The translations under genes were made by a program, and so were the position numbers. Positions 33,979-45,045 of a DNA stretch of 64,000 bases are shown one piece after another. How positions within the stretch are numbered: the first letter of the stretch is position 1; every line of letters starts with the position of its first letter. Under the pieces are notes generated by a model. The model was not told where the DNA came from and made no database searches. It worked only from the letters and a program-made list of their open reading frames with translations. The stretch comes from Anthostomella pinea (Eukaryota > Ascomycota > Sordariomycetes > Xylariales > Xylariaceae), in the NCBI GenBank assembly GCA_963556695.1, contig CAUWAG010000003.1, forward strand, positions 5,084,001 through 5,148,000, given 5' to 3'.

Positions 33979-36900
33979 TTACCGCCCAAACTCGAGATGC
34001 GGCACGATAACCGGCCCGTACTTCGTAGGCGTCGTGAACGCGCCGTCGCCCTGGACCACAAAATCAATAGCCAGGCTCAGCCTGCTCAAACCCTGCGTAG
34101 TTGCGTTGGCCGCGTACTGCGTGCCGGGGATGGCCTCGGGGTCGTACGCGACGACGGTCACGTAGTTGCGGCGGCCCATGAGCTTCTTGAGCTCGCGCGG
34201 GTGCCCGCTCGCGTCCGTGTGGAATATCTCCATCATGTCCTCCTTGGTGTCGCTGATGGCGGCCGCATCGCCGCCCGACGACAGCGCCGCCGACGACCGC
34301 TGCCCGTTGGCCGGCACATAGTGCGCCTTGTTGTTGTGCAGCATCTTGAGGATGTAGTGCGCCGCGGGCGCCGCCACGATCGGCGACGTGATCACCTGGT
34401 ACATGGTCTTGTGGTCGCTCGGGTGCGACGGGTCGTGGACTAGCCCTGCGCCTGCGGCATTGACGTCTATTACAAGTATTAGTAGGTCACTTAGATTATG
34501 ATCAAAGATGCAACTCACCTCCGGACAAGAAAGTCATGCGAATGCCCTTCTGGTGGGCAATGCCCTGCAGCGTACGAATCAGATAAGTACGTTCGAGGTC
34601 CTTGGTGTCGTGCGTCCACATGTCCTTGAGGATCTCGCCGATATCGAGGTCGCCGAACTGGTTGACGACGTTGCCCATCAGACCCGACTTGCCGACGGCC
34701 TTCTTGACCTGGTTGAAGCCTTGCGCCACCACGTCTTTGCCACCCACGATGCCCGCCACCGAGCTCGTCACCTTGCCTAGCACGTTGTAGGTCGTGTTGA
34801 CGGCTTTCTTGCCCGTCGCGAACGTGTTGGCTAAGGTCTCTACCGTGTCCAACCGCGGGTAGATCAGTGGTACCGACAGCATCCAGATGCAGTGCTGTAC
34901 GCTCGGCGGCAGCATAGCCACCTTCGGGAATAACCCTTGATATGTAGGGCCTGCGAGAACACGATTCTGCGTCCTTTCTGATCGCAGATCCGCGCCGACT
35001 ACGACCACGGCGGGTCCGAGGAACTTGACGAAGTGCCAGCCCTGCCCGGTGATCGTGAACAGGTCCAAGTCGTGACTGACGTTACGAAGGATTTCTAGCG
35101 TGGTGTGGTGCTGAAACAAAAGGTACATATCCACCGCAATCCGCCCGATGTTCTTGAACATCTGGGAGGTTTGCATATACTCCGGGTAAGAACCGTAGCC
35201 ATCGAAGCTAAAAGCTGGTCAGTCTATACCCCGTAGATAAAAATCATCCAGGCTGTTCTACTCACATGTCATGGTCATCAATTTGGCAGACGTGAGGGAT
35301 CTGAGCAAATGCCTCACGCAAAAAGGGCTGATCGAAATGGCTCGTGTAAAAATGAAAGTAAGCATGCGTCACATCCTCCTCATGACGGGCCGTCCACGGC
35401 GCATTCTTCCGGTTATCTCTGCCGGGCATAGCCAGCCACTGCTTCAGGAGCGGGACTTCTTTCCACAGCCTGTCGCCATATATCTGATCACCCAGGCCGA
35501 GCTGGACGTGAAAACCACCACAGTCGACATTCTTCTGCAGCACGTCTTTCCACATGAAGCCCAGACCGCCGAGCTTGGTGCGCTCGTTCTGAGATGTGCT
35601 GGCAGCGAAGTCGTTTCCAGAGTGCGCCACGAAGCGCCAGTTTATCTCGTTGCGACCGGCGATTACGAACTCATAACGAGTGCATCCCAGGTGCGACGTC
35701 ACAGCATACGTCCATCGTTCGGTGCCCTCGGCCATTGGTAGACTGACATCGTACTTGAAGAACTGCCATCTTTGATGTGTGTAAATAGAATGAGCGTTGA
35801 GCTGGCGAGGATTCGGCGACAGATCCATACTCTGATGAATATGGATGGTAGGAGGCTGCTGCGCATCCGTCACTATCAAAATACTGCCGAGCCAGTGCCC
35901 CTGCTCGATATCCATATTCACATATCTGAGATACGGTCCAAAGTAGACGCCGTTGGTGGGCTGTACCTTGTACATATCCACACCAGGTCCAGGAGGCGGG
36001 CCTGAGAAGCCAGCTGTGGTGGGTGTCGCTGTTGCGACACTCATGATACTCTCGGCATAGCCAGGCGTTTGCGGAGGGAACATGGGGGAAGCCATGGCGC
36101 TTTGCTTGCCGAACATTGGGGATCCCAGGGGATTGCCATATGTCGAAGCGGTAGGGGATAGGGGGGCTATGTCATGATGAATGGGGTTTGGCCCCTTGGG
36201 GAATTCCCACTGCGTGGCTTGGGAAGCTAGGTGGATATAGTAATATTGACCTGAGTTTTGATCAAGATGGGCAATCCAGCCCTCGGGTAATGGTGGCGGT
36301 GAACTCGGTCCCTGGCCACCTTGGAATGGTGATGGGGTGTGAGTAACAATTTGAGGCTGCTGACCGTTGGGTTGGCTCTCCTGTCTTGGGTCATTCGCAA
36401 ATGCCGGATGGCCAGGGTGCTGCAAAGCTGGAGATGCCAGTCCAGCTGCGATCTCACTCGTTTTCTTTGGCGCGGAAACTGTTTGAGCCACCGGGGCTGC
36501 GGCAGAGCTCGAGCTGGACTGACTCGGCCGCTGCTTCTCATTAGGGTATGCTGAAGAGCTTCCGCTGCCTTGAATACTGGAGTACGCCGGTGGAGGACTG
36601 GGCGACATCTGCATTCGCTGGAAGTCTTGGTCCAAAACGCTGACTTGCAGAGCCGGCCCCCCAGCGGAGTTGGAGTTGGAATTCGAACTAAGGTTTGGTG
36701 GCCGTGTAGCCTGGGGGCTAAATGTTGACGCAGTGGGACTCGTCACTACATTTCCTCCTTGATAGATGGTGGGAGGGCCATGCGGTGTCTGCTCTGGTGT
36801 CTCAGTCGGTGTCCACGGCCGTGTTGGTTGAGAAGCTGGTTGCGAAGCTGGGTGTTGCCCGTATTGCGCTAGCCGTTGTGTTGCCGCCGAACTCTGGAGG

Positions 36901-37745
36901 CTGTTGAGGGTTGCGGTACCGGAGATTCCGGCCGCAGCATACCTCGCCTCAATACCACCTCCGGGGACGTTGCCCGGCTCCACGATTGGAGTTTCCGGCG
37001 GCGGCGGAGATCCTCGACTAGCTCTTGTCGTCGACGTCGAGGCCGTCGATCCGAAGCGGTTGAGGCCACTGTCTGCGGGCATCTTGAGATAGCTATCTTC
37101 GTTCGGCTGAGGTCGCGCATTGCTTTTCGAGCTTAAACTCGAACCAGCAGAATTTCCTCGTGGCGGGGGATAATAGGGCTTCTGATGATAGTCGGGGAAC
37201 GAGGTGTTCGAACCGCCTGCTGGCTTCTGTTGGTTGGCCAGCGGTCTCGCGAACAAGCCTCCGTCATCTAGCGTTGGACTCGTAGGGCTAAGCGCCCCCG
37301 GCAGCGGCTTAGGGGCAGTTCCCCGTCGCTCGGCGAGGCTGGGTCCTCTCTTCTCTATAGGGCTCGTGTCTAGTCGTGGGTTGGTGTCGTTGAGACGGGC
37401 CGAGTGTATAGGGCTCGTAGGGCTGGTGTATGAGCTACCGCTGGACGGTTGCCGGCCTCCGCTCGCGTACGGAGGTCGACTTGATTGGAAGGACTGACCG
37501 ATCCGGAGGTCGTCGTCATCAGGGTACGGTAATGGTGCAGCTGAGCTCGAAGCTCCGGGCGGCAGTGGGAAGCTTGGTTTGGAGACCGGCGGGGTGGGAT
37601 ATCTGAATCGATCGGAGCCCTTATCGGCATAAGGATCCGGGCTCTGGGGTTTGAATATCCTCAGCGGTTCGACGGTAGGGCTGTCCCCATCGCCGGATGG
37701 CTTGTTGAGGAACATCTCCTCCTCTGGCCTCCCATGGCGGGCCAT
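33979..37745 (-). CDS. WW domain plus PhoD-like phosphatase protein
   Basis: Exons are 35266-37745, 34519-35207 and 33979-34466, giving 1218 residues. Introns have GTGAGT donors and the split codons restore DDHDIFDGYGSYPEYM and FLSGDVNAAGAG. Residues 1 to about 475 are Pro/Ser/Gln-rich and disordered. A WW domain follows at about 478-515 (LPEGWIAHLDQNSGQYYYIHLASQATQWEFPKG). The rest is a PhoD-like metallophosphatase domain of the fungal type, with CGGFHVQLGLGDQIYGDRLW and QIDDHDIFDGYGSYP supplying the metal-binding Asp and His residues. The substrate is unknown; family members act on phosphodiesters and may be membrane-associated. WW domains bind Pro-rich peptides, and the protein itself has many PP motifs. 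The gene converges with SEC53. Confidence 0.88.
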
Positions 37746-39032
37746 CGCGTTTCACGTGCTCCCACCGAGCGCGAAACACACCAGACAGCTCTCGAGAGCA
37801 AGGTATTGACGCCAGGCGCAGGATGACGGATGACGGGCGCAGAAGCAGGGCTATTAATAGGAGCTCTGAGCAGAAGTACTTTGACGATGTCTTGGAGGGG
37901 GCGCGGCCTTATCGAGGCCAGGCGGGGTATCACGACTGCCGGTTGGGTCTCCAAGGTGAAGCTGACTGCGGCTCTTGCGGCGCAAAGGCAAGGCGATCAG
38001 TACAGCTAGTTGGAACGGACGCGCAGGTGATGATGCGGGCAGTACGGACAGGAGCAGATGAAACGAGGTCGGGAAGAACGAGAAGAAGTCGTCGAGATGG
38101 TCTGATATGCGGCCACACGGCAGCACGGCTGGCCGCATAGAAAGCGCTGGTAAGTGGGCTGCCAGGGCTGCCGGGGTATAAACCAGGGTATACCAGGGTA
38201 TACCAGGGTCCAGTGGATGCATCTACTTGGCGTCCTGGCTGCCGAGCTGGATGATTGGCTGTCCGGGTTGCTGGCGCTTAGGGATCTGGGATTGGGCAAA
38301 TATGGATGAAGCAAATCGCATATGGAAGCGCCCAATAGCCCAATGCAGTTGTAGTTTTCTGGGTTTCTGTGTGGGACGCGGCATTCGGCTCCCTCAGATT
38401 ACCTACTCTGCGCTTCGTCCCGTGCTCCAATCTCGAAGCGCCGCCATGGCAAATTGTTGCTGGTCGAAGTAACCGGGCGTATAAAAGGAGATCATCATAC
38501 CTATAGTAGTGGTATCAGAGAGTCTGCTTGATCAAAGAATCCGTGTCCATGGACCGACTCACTAGACATGTTGTTCAATGACAGGCCTCTGTCTAGAGGG
38601 AACTCGCAGATTTACTCGGTTCGAGTGGTGATTCTCTGTCTTTTCCCTTCAAAATTCAGGCTGGAAAAGTAGAAAGTGAAAAGCCGAAAGATTCGCTCTT
38701 GTGAAGACTCGCTTGAGCCTCACATCTGGGGTTTGAAGCTTATGAAGCCTCCGAAAACGAACCGCCAAGTAAAGAAAGACCAAATTGATATCAAGTTGGT
38801 GCCCATGACAGCTTGAGGTGTGAAGTCGAACTTCAGTTGTTAGGTTAGATCCCGCTGTGGATCCTAATAGCCGGTAGGCATAGGTACTTCTGCCAGGTGC
38901 ATCATCGTCTTCAGATCAGTTTAACCTTCAAAAGCTAAACCCGTGTGAATCAAGCACGAAACTTTGCCAGTGATTATCTGATTGACTGCGAGTAGGCACC
39001 ACCTGGGTATCACCACTCCTTGTAGCCCTATA
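37746..39032. other. Promoter of the PhoD-like gene and gene-free flank
   Basis: The left part must contain the promoter of the minus-strand gene. A short tandem repeat of CCAGGGTATA-type units occurs at about 38173-38210. No coding sequence is supported; the right end borders the transposon-rich island. Confidence 0.45.
38173..38210. repeat. Short tandem repeat (CCAGGGTATA units)
   Basis: About three and a half units of a 10-bp repeat, GGGTATA(A/C)CCA with small variation, lie about 450 bp upstream of the PhoD-like gene. Confidence 0.7.
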
Positions 39033-39037
39033 TGCCC

Positions 39038-39249
39038 TGTCACGGCGAGCGTACTGAGGAGTTGGGACATGGCCGGCAGCAAGCAGCTATTACTCTATTG
39101 ACGAGAATATCAAGACTAGAGAGGAAAGGAAGACAGAGAGAGATAGGTACAGTGGGAGGTTGCCCCTTTAAGGGGATCCTCTGGTCAGATCCTTCCCCTA
39201 TTAGGAAGTATCCACTTGTCATGTGGGAAGGTCTGCGCAGGCCGTCACA
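39038..39249. mobile_element. Solo-LTR-like element with 5-bp target duplication
   Basis: This 212-bp element starts TGTCACGGC and ends GCCGTCACA, inverted copies apart from one base. TGCCC flanks it on both sides (39033-39037 and 39250-39254). Short length, TG..CA ends and a 5-bp duplication fit a solo LTR; a non-autonomous inverted-repeat element is the alternative. It marks the left edge of the AT-rich island. Confidence 0.75.
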
Positions 39250-39663
39250 TGCCCTATAATAAGCTCTTGCTAGACATTATAAGGGGTTGTTATAAGGCAT
39301 CGCTACTTAATATACGGTCGTATTTAAGCTCGTCTTTGCTTATAATTAATATTTTACGTGTTTTATTATTATTATTTTATTATCGATATTTCTTACTTAA
39401 TTAAATCTTTTTATAAAAGTGTTAAAAGGGTATTCTAAGTAAAAAATAACGGCGTCGTGCTAGTAAATACGCTTTTAAACTTAAAACTTAATAATGAATT
39501 CTTTTTAGTAACCGTTAAAAAGCGCGCCGCCAATTTTTTATATACATAAATTTATAGTTTTTGAAGTTATATTTACCGCTTACGACTATCAATAAATAGG
39601 TTAAATAAACGAATAGTTACGTTTTTAACGAACAAACGCCTTTTTGATAATATTTTTTATAAG

Positions 39664-39866
39664 TGTGAGATTCTAGAAGGGTCGCAAGCCTTGGTAGTGT
39701 GAGCAGTCGCTACAAACGTTGTTGTCATTCTCAAGTATGCTTGGCAGGGCTAATCTACAGCTAAATACTATACTGCACCATGCCAAGGTGGATCCACTGT
39801 TCCCTTGACAGCCCCCTAGTGGGTACTGTACCTAAGGGCACCATATCTGGGATCCAACATCTGACA
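39664..39866 (+). repeat. Family A LTR, first part of a split copy
   Basis: The sequence begins TGTGAGATTCTAGAAGGGTC and matches the reverse complement of about 22310-22514 with few differences. It stops near CATCTGACA, and the rest of the same LTR resumes at 44371. Confidence 0.85.
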
Positions 39867-39911
39867 ATAAGCTATATTTATTTTTTAAGATTTATATATA
39901 TATATTAATAT

Positions 39912-40170
39912 TGTCAGATTTCAAAGGGTTGACAAGCCTGTGGTCTTGAGCGGTAGCTGCAATCGTTGTTATCATTTCTCAGCTATCCCAATTGGGTGGT
40001 ATCTACACCAATTTGTACAGCTCTGGAGATGTTGGAGACGACCCTCCGGCCCACCTTTTCATGAGTCAACGTACGATTCAGGGTGCTAGTCACGGCAGCC
40101 TCTTTGACTAGCCACCTGATTAGCCAGAACTCCATAAGGCATACACTTTTTGGGATTCCTTGAATCTGAA
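39912..40170 (+). repeat. LTR head of a related subfamily (family B)
   Basis: It opens TGTCAGATTTCAAAGGG and follows the family A LTR start at many positions (AGGGT, CAAGCCT, GTTGTTATCATT) while differing at others. It probably marks the 5' end of the element that interrupted the family A copy; its interior to the right is AT-decayed. Confidence 0.55.
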
Positions 40171-42682
40171 AAATATATTTGAAAGGAATCTTTAAAAAGT
40201 CGCGGTCAATAAAGTTAATTTAGAGTGTTTTAAACGAAAATTTAATATTATATACGTTTTAATTAAGTTTAACCTTAACAAATTTAAGATTTAGATAATA
40301 TTATAACGCAGTTATATATTATAATAAATTTAATAGTTTTTAAAAGGATAAAAAAGATCGTATGTAGTAGTAATATACGTATTATAACGCTTAATAACGT
40401 TAAAAAGGTATAAAAAGCGAGTATTTATCGATTTTTGAAAAAAAAATTTACTTTTATGATAATAAATAACCTTTTAAACCTAATATAATTGAAATATGTT
40501 ATTAAAAGGACCTATTATAAATAAGTGCTTTAATTAATCCAAATGGCTTTAAACAAGTGGAATAAAAAAGAACTATTATTATATAATAAATACAGCCTGT
40601 TTACTTAATTAAATAAGTAACCTACATATGATACTATAATTAGCCTTTATACTTACTCGCTTTATATAGTAATATCTTTATTTTTCGCGATCGTACGAAA
40701 ATAACAGGTTTAAAATAACCTTTTTACTAGTTGAGCTTTATATATATTACTGTATATTATTAATTTCGAGCTTTTAATAAATTAACGCGATTTAAACGGT
40801 GTTAATAACGATAATAATACCTTTAAAATCGCTACTTTTCGTAGTATTAATAGCTTATTATATCTTTTGAAGAGCTTCAATAACGTTATATTAATAGCTC
40901 GCTACTTTTTTAAAGGGTTTAATAACGCCGTATAAGCTCTTTTTTAAAAAGCTTGTTTTTATCGTTATATGATAAGTATTGAAATTATTAACAAAATATA
41001 AGCTTACTCTTAAAGCTTTAATAACGCCGTTATTATTATCTTTTTTATAACACTACCTCGCTTTATTCTAATTTATATTCAATTGAATTAAATTAAATTC
41101 CTTATATTTTCAAAAGTATAACGATATCACTTTCGTTACTATACGACGAAATTTTATTATTGTATTAAACGTTATATTTACCTTCGTTATATCGCTTATA
41201 AAGTTAATACGCTTTATTAATAGTTTTTATTACTTTCGTAATAATTCTTTTTATATTCAAAGTATTTTAAAAAAGTATAATAATACCGCTTTTGTTATCA
41301 TAAAATAAGATTTTAATATTTTACTAGTTACGTAGTTGTGTTTTAAAATATTAATTTTTAAAAATACTTTTGATTACTAGCTATTCAGACTTAATATTAC
41401 TTAAATATTCGTACTTCGTAAAAACTAAAAATACTAAAAATACTACTAGGTTTATAGTTATTTTTCAAAAGTAATCAAGTTAATTCGTTAATTAACGCTT
41501 TTATATATAACACCTCGTTATACCTTTTTAAACCGAGCCGTTAAAATACGTTAACCCTAACTTATCTTATCATGATGTTATAATATTAAAAAAAAGCACT
41601 ATGTTGAGAAACTTTACAATAATTTATTATTAAACTATTAGCGTTATTTAACTACGAAGATTTTAAGCTTTAAAACCCGTAGAGTAATAAAAAAACTTCA
41701 TCTAGAAACCTATGTTAATAAATTAGTATATAATCGTTAAAAAATCTTATTTTTAAAAATAACCTATTTGTATTTTTATGAAGGCAGGCTGTTACAAAGC
41801 CGACTGTAGTTAAAAACGATCGCCGTATTAACATATCTAATATATATATACCGAAAATATAATAAGGTTTATTATAGTAATAACAGCTTTTAAAACTATT
41901 AACAGTATTATTATTTTATATTAATTGAAAAATCTCGTTAAATTTTTAAAGCTTTTACCTTTTTATATATTATTAATTTATAATAAAAAGCAAATAAATA
42001 ATACCGATAAACATTATTAAAGACTATAAGATATAAAGTGCCGTATAAATACAATAACGGCTAAAAGGCAGTTATATTTAACTATTAAAACAACGGCTTT
42101 TTAAGTAATAAATAAGGCTTTATTAACTGGTAGATTAATAAATAAGCGAATTTGTATACTTTAATATAGATTTAAAATTAGGTTCAATCTTTTAACATGA
42201 GAAACGATTACGTGGTTAAATTAATCCTTAAATTATAATAAACCCCTTTTAAATTATAAATATTTTATTTAAAAAAATTACAACTGTTTAGAGTGATAAT
42301 ACCTGGTTTTTATTATTATTACAAGCACGCTTTCTCTAATAACTAATTATTTATATACTTAAAAATAAGCTGTTTTAAAATTAAAATATAAAAGTTCTTT
42401 TTAAGCCTTAATAATGTACGTATTAACACTTGTTTAAGCCTTAGTAATACATTTTAAGCCTTATTATTATTCTTATAAGCCTTATTAATATCCTTTTTAA
42501 TACTTCTTAAGCTTTACTAGTAGTATTACTAGTAGTATAAAAAATTACACCCCTTTTTTTTTACGGGTATATAGGTAATAAAAACCTCGGTTTGTAATTT
42601 ATTTAATTTAATATTTTCAAAATTAGAACTATTGATAATTAATCGAAAATAAAGTTAAATTGAAATAATTATATAACGTAGC

Positions 42683-42723
42683 TGACAAGCGAGTTTGCAT
42701 TACAAGCGAGTTGACACTTGTCA
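42683..42723. repeat. Short normal-GC patch with inverted ends
   Basis: A 41-bp patch begins TGACAAG and ends CTTGTCA and has ACAAGCGAGTT twice inside. Its origin is unknown; it stands out from the AT-rich surroundings. Confidence 0.4.
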
Positions 42724-42880
42724 TGAACTCTCTAACTGCCATATTAAATAACTTTAAAGGAAATATAAAGCGAAAAAGCGGTTATTTCGCGCTTAGTGCG
42801 AACTAGCGCGTTAAAAATATACCTCTCGCTCGTTTAATTTTTATCGTAAATTCGTTCCTTTCAAGCCTTATAATGCTTTT

Positions 42881-43083
42881 TGTTGAAACAGGCTTGGACG
42901 ATCAATCATAATACTCGAGTATTGGGTCAAGGTCATGATGTTGCTGATGGTTGGATTGGAGGGTCTAGCTGGACTTGCAGGTCTGGCTAAGTGTCCTCAC
43001 AATCCGGTATCTAACCTCTTATCTAATCATACATATGAATCTGGTATAGATGGTTTGAAGGTTGGAATCGCATGGATCCAACA
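42881..43083. mobile_element. Solo-LTR-like element, TSD CTTTT
   Basis: This 203-bp element begins TGTTGAAACA and ends GGATCCAACA, with TGTTG and CAACA as inverted ends. CTTTT occurs at 42876-42880 and 43084-43088. Its composition is close to normal while both flanks are strongly AT-rich. Confidence 0.78.
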
Positions 43084-44065
43084 CTTTTAATAATATACAT
43101 ACGGGGTGGGATTAATAAAACAATACTTCAAATAAAACCTTTTAATTCATTTAAACCTTTAAAGTTTTATCATTATAATTAAAGATAATTAAATCATTTT
43201 TACGTCCGGTATTTTAATATAATTTATTAAAAGACCTATTATAAATATGTGTTATATCTGATTAAAGTGCGGTTAAATAAATAAAATAAAAAAGAACTCT
43301 TATAATATAAAAAGAATAACCCTTTTACTTCACTAAATAATTAACTTACGTATAATAATATGTTTAACATTTATATATACTTATTTTATAAATAAATCGT
43401 ACTTTAATTGGTCGACTAACTTTTCTTTAAGAATGTTACGTTTTTAATCAATTATTTAATTCCTTATATTTATACTTTTAATTATAAATGAAAAGGCGCG
43501 GCTACATAAATATAGCGGTAATTGACTACGAATTAAAGGAAAAGTTATATAGTTGTTTCATTAACTATTTCATATTAAATAATAAAGTTAATGAAGTAGG
43601 TTAATAAGACAACAATAGAACGTGTTTTTTAATAATAATATTTAAGGCTAATAATCAAATACTATATAAATAAAAGTCATTGAAATTATTATTATTTGCG
43701 AATGAAATAAGGAAAGTATTTAATAAGCTTCTTATTAACCAAATTACGGGTTTCGTTTTTTTTAATAGCTTTATTTTTAATATAAGTAGTATTAATCGAA
43801 TAAATTCTTTTCGTTTTTAAGAGGTAAAACTATACGATTATAAGAAATAAATAACAATCGGTGTTTTAAAATCTATTTTATAGCGAAGTAATTTTTATTA
43901 CTTTTAAAGAGGTTAATGGCGATAATAACTTAAAAGTTATATTTTAATAACTTTTTAATTAAAAAGTACAGCTATTTAATTAATAATAAGTAAAAAAGCC
44001 TTTCATAGACTTTTATTAATAAGTTTATTTATATACCGATCGAAAAATATATAAAAAGAAGTTAT

Positions 44066-44281
44066 TGTCACGGGGCAGCTTGGAGACCAGGACGAAAGTG
44101 CTCATCAATATCTCCAATTGTACAAAAATACTTTGGTGAAGAAGGAAAGAGTGATCTGCAGCACCACCAAATCTGGTGGGGTGATATATCCCAAGTCCCG
44201 ACCCACAATTATCTATCCATCTGTGTAGTAGGCAACGCGTCCACACCATCAAACCACCTGATGGGTGTCAGATTCATCACA
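44066..44281. mobile_element. Solo-LTR-like element, TSD GTTAT
   Basis: This 216-bp element begins TGTCACGGGG and ends TTCATCACA. GTTAT flanks it at 44061-44065 and 44282-44286. Its first eight bases match the element at 39038, hinting at the same superfamily. The interior is of normal composition inside AT-rich DNA. Confidence 0.78.
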
Positions 44282-44370
44282 GTTATAAAAAGAAAGTATT
44301 CATTAAGCGTATTAAAGTAATTATATTTAAAGTGTTAAACAAATAAGGCTTATAAAAATTAAAAAATCGT

Positions 44371-45045
44371 GTTAAATGTTATAAACCAACAAACAGTGCG
44401 GCCTGATAACAGGCTAAGAGGAGACAATTGGAAACAGGCTGACCAGTGAGTGGGGTGCCGACCAGTGGAAAAACCGGAGCAACGGTACACAGATCACGTG
44501 ACCAGCAGAACCTGGGTCACGTGACTAAGAATTTGGATCACTGGATCCCCATGGTGAGCCAGTAAGCAGGATCATCTTAGATCACTGGTGATCCAGGGTG
44601 AGCCACTTAATCAGTGAAGGAGAGATTGGATATATAAGGATGGATGTTTCCTAGCTAGACAGATAGACAGTTTCTACCTCAGTGATCAATCTAAGCATTT
44701 TAGTCAACCCTAAGGTGGGAGAAATTGTTGAATGGGAGCCGGAGATAGACACCGGAAGATCTCCAGTGGGGCAGAGACGCACAGGGCATCTGACCCCCCA
44801 CCAAGAAGACAGATAATCAATCTTTGCACGAAGAGCAGAACAATCAATAGGATCAATCAACATCCGTGTATTCAACAGAAATCTCCTGACGACTCAACTA
44901 TTCAGTGATCCCCCAGATCAGACCAAGCCCCAGTATCTGAGTGTCTTCTAGTTGACAGAAGCCTCTATCGCCCTTTGTGTTGACTTACCTCAGAACATAA
45001 ACCCTATAGAACCCTTTAGCCTTATAGGTTAGACGGCTCATCACA
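44371..45045 (+). repeat. Family A LTR, second part of a split copy
   Basis: From GTTATAAACCAAC to the final TCACA at 45045 this matches the reverse complement of about 21779-22290. It is the continuation of the fragment at 39664-39866. A 152-bp element is inserted in it at 44726. Confidence 0.85.
44726..44877. mobile_element. Short LTR-like element nested in an LTR, TSD GAAAT
   Basis: This 152-bp insert begins TGTTGAAT and ends ATTCAACA, a perfect 8-bp inverted pair. GAAAT flanks it at 44721-44725 and 44878-44882. The intact LTR at 21.9 kb has a single GAAAT at the same point, which proves the insertion. Ends of this type are common in copia-like LTRs. Confidence 0.88.
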
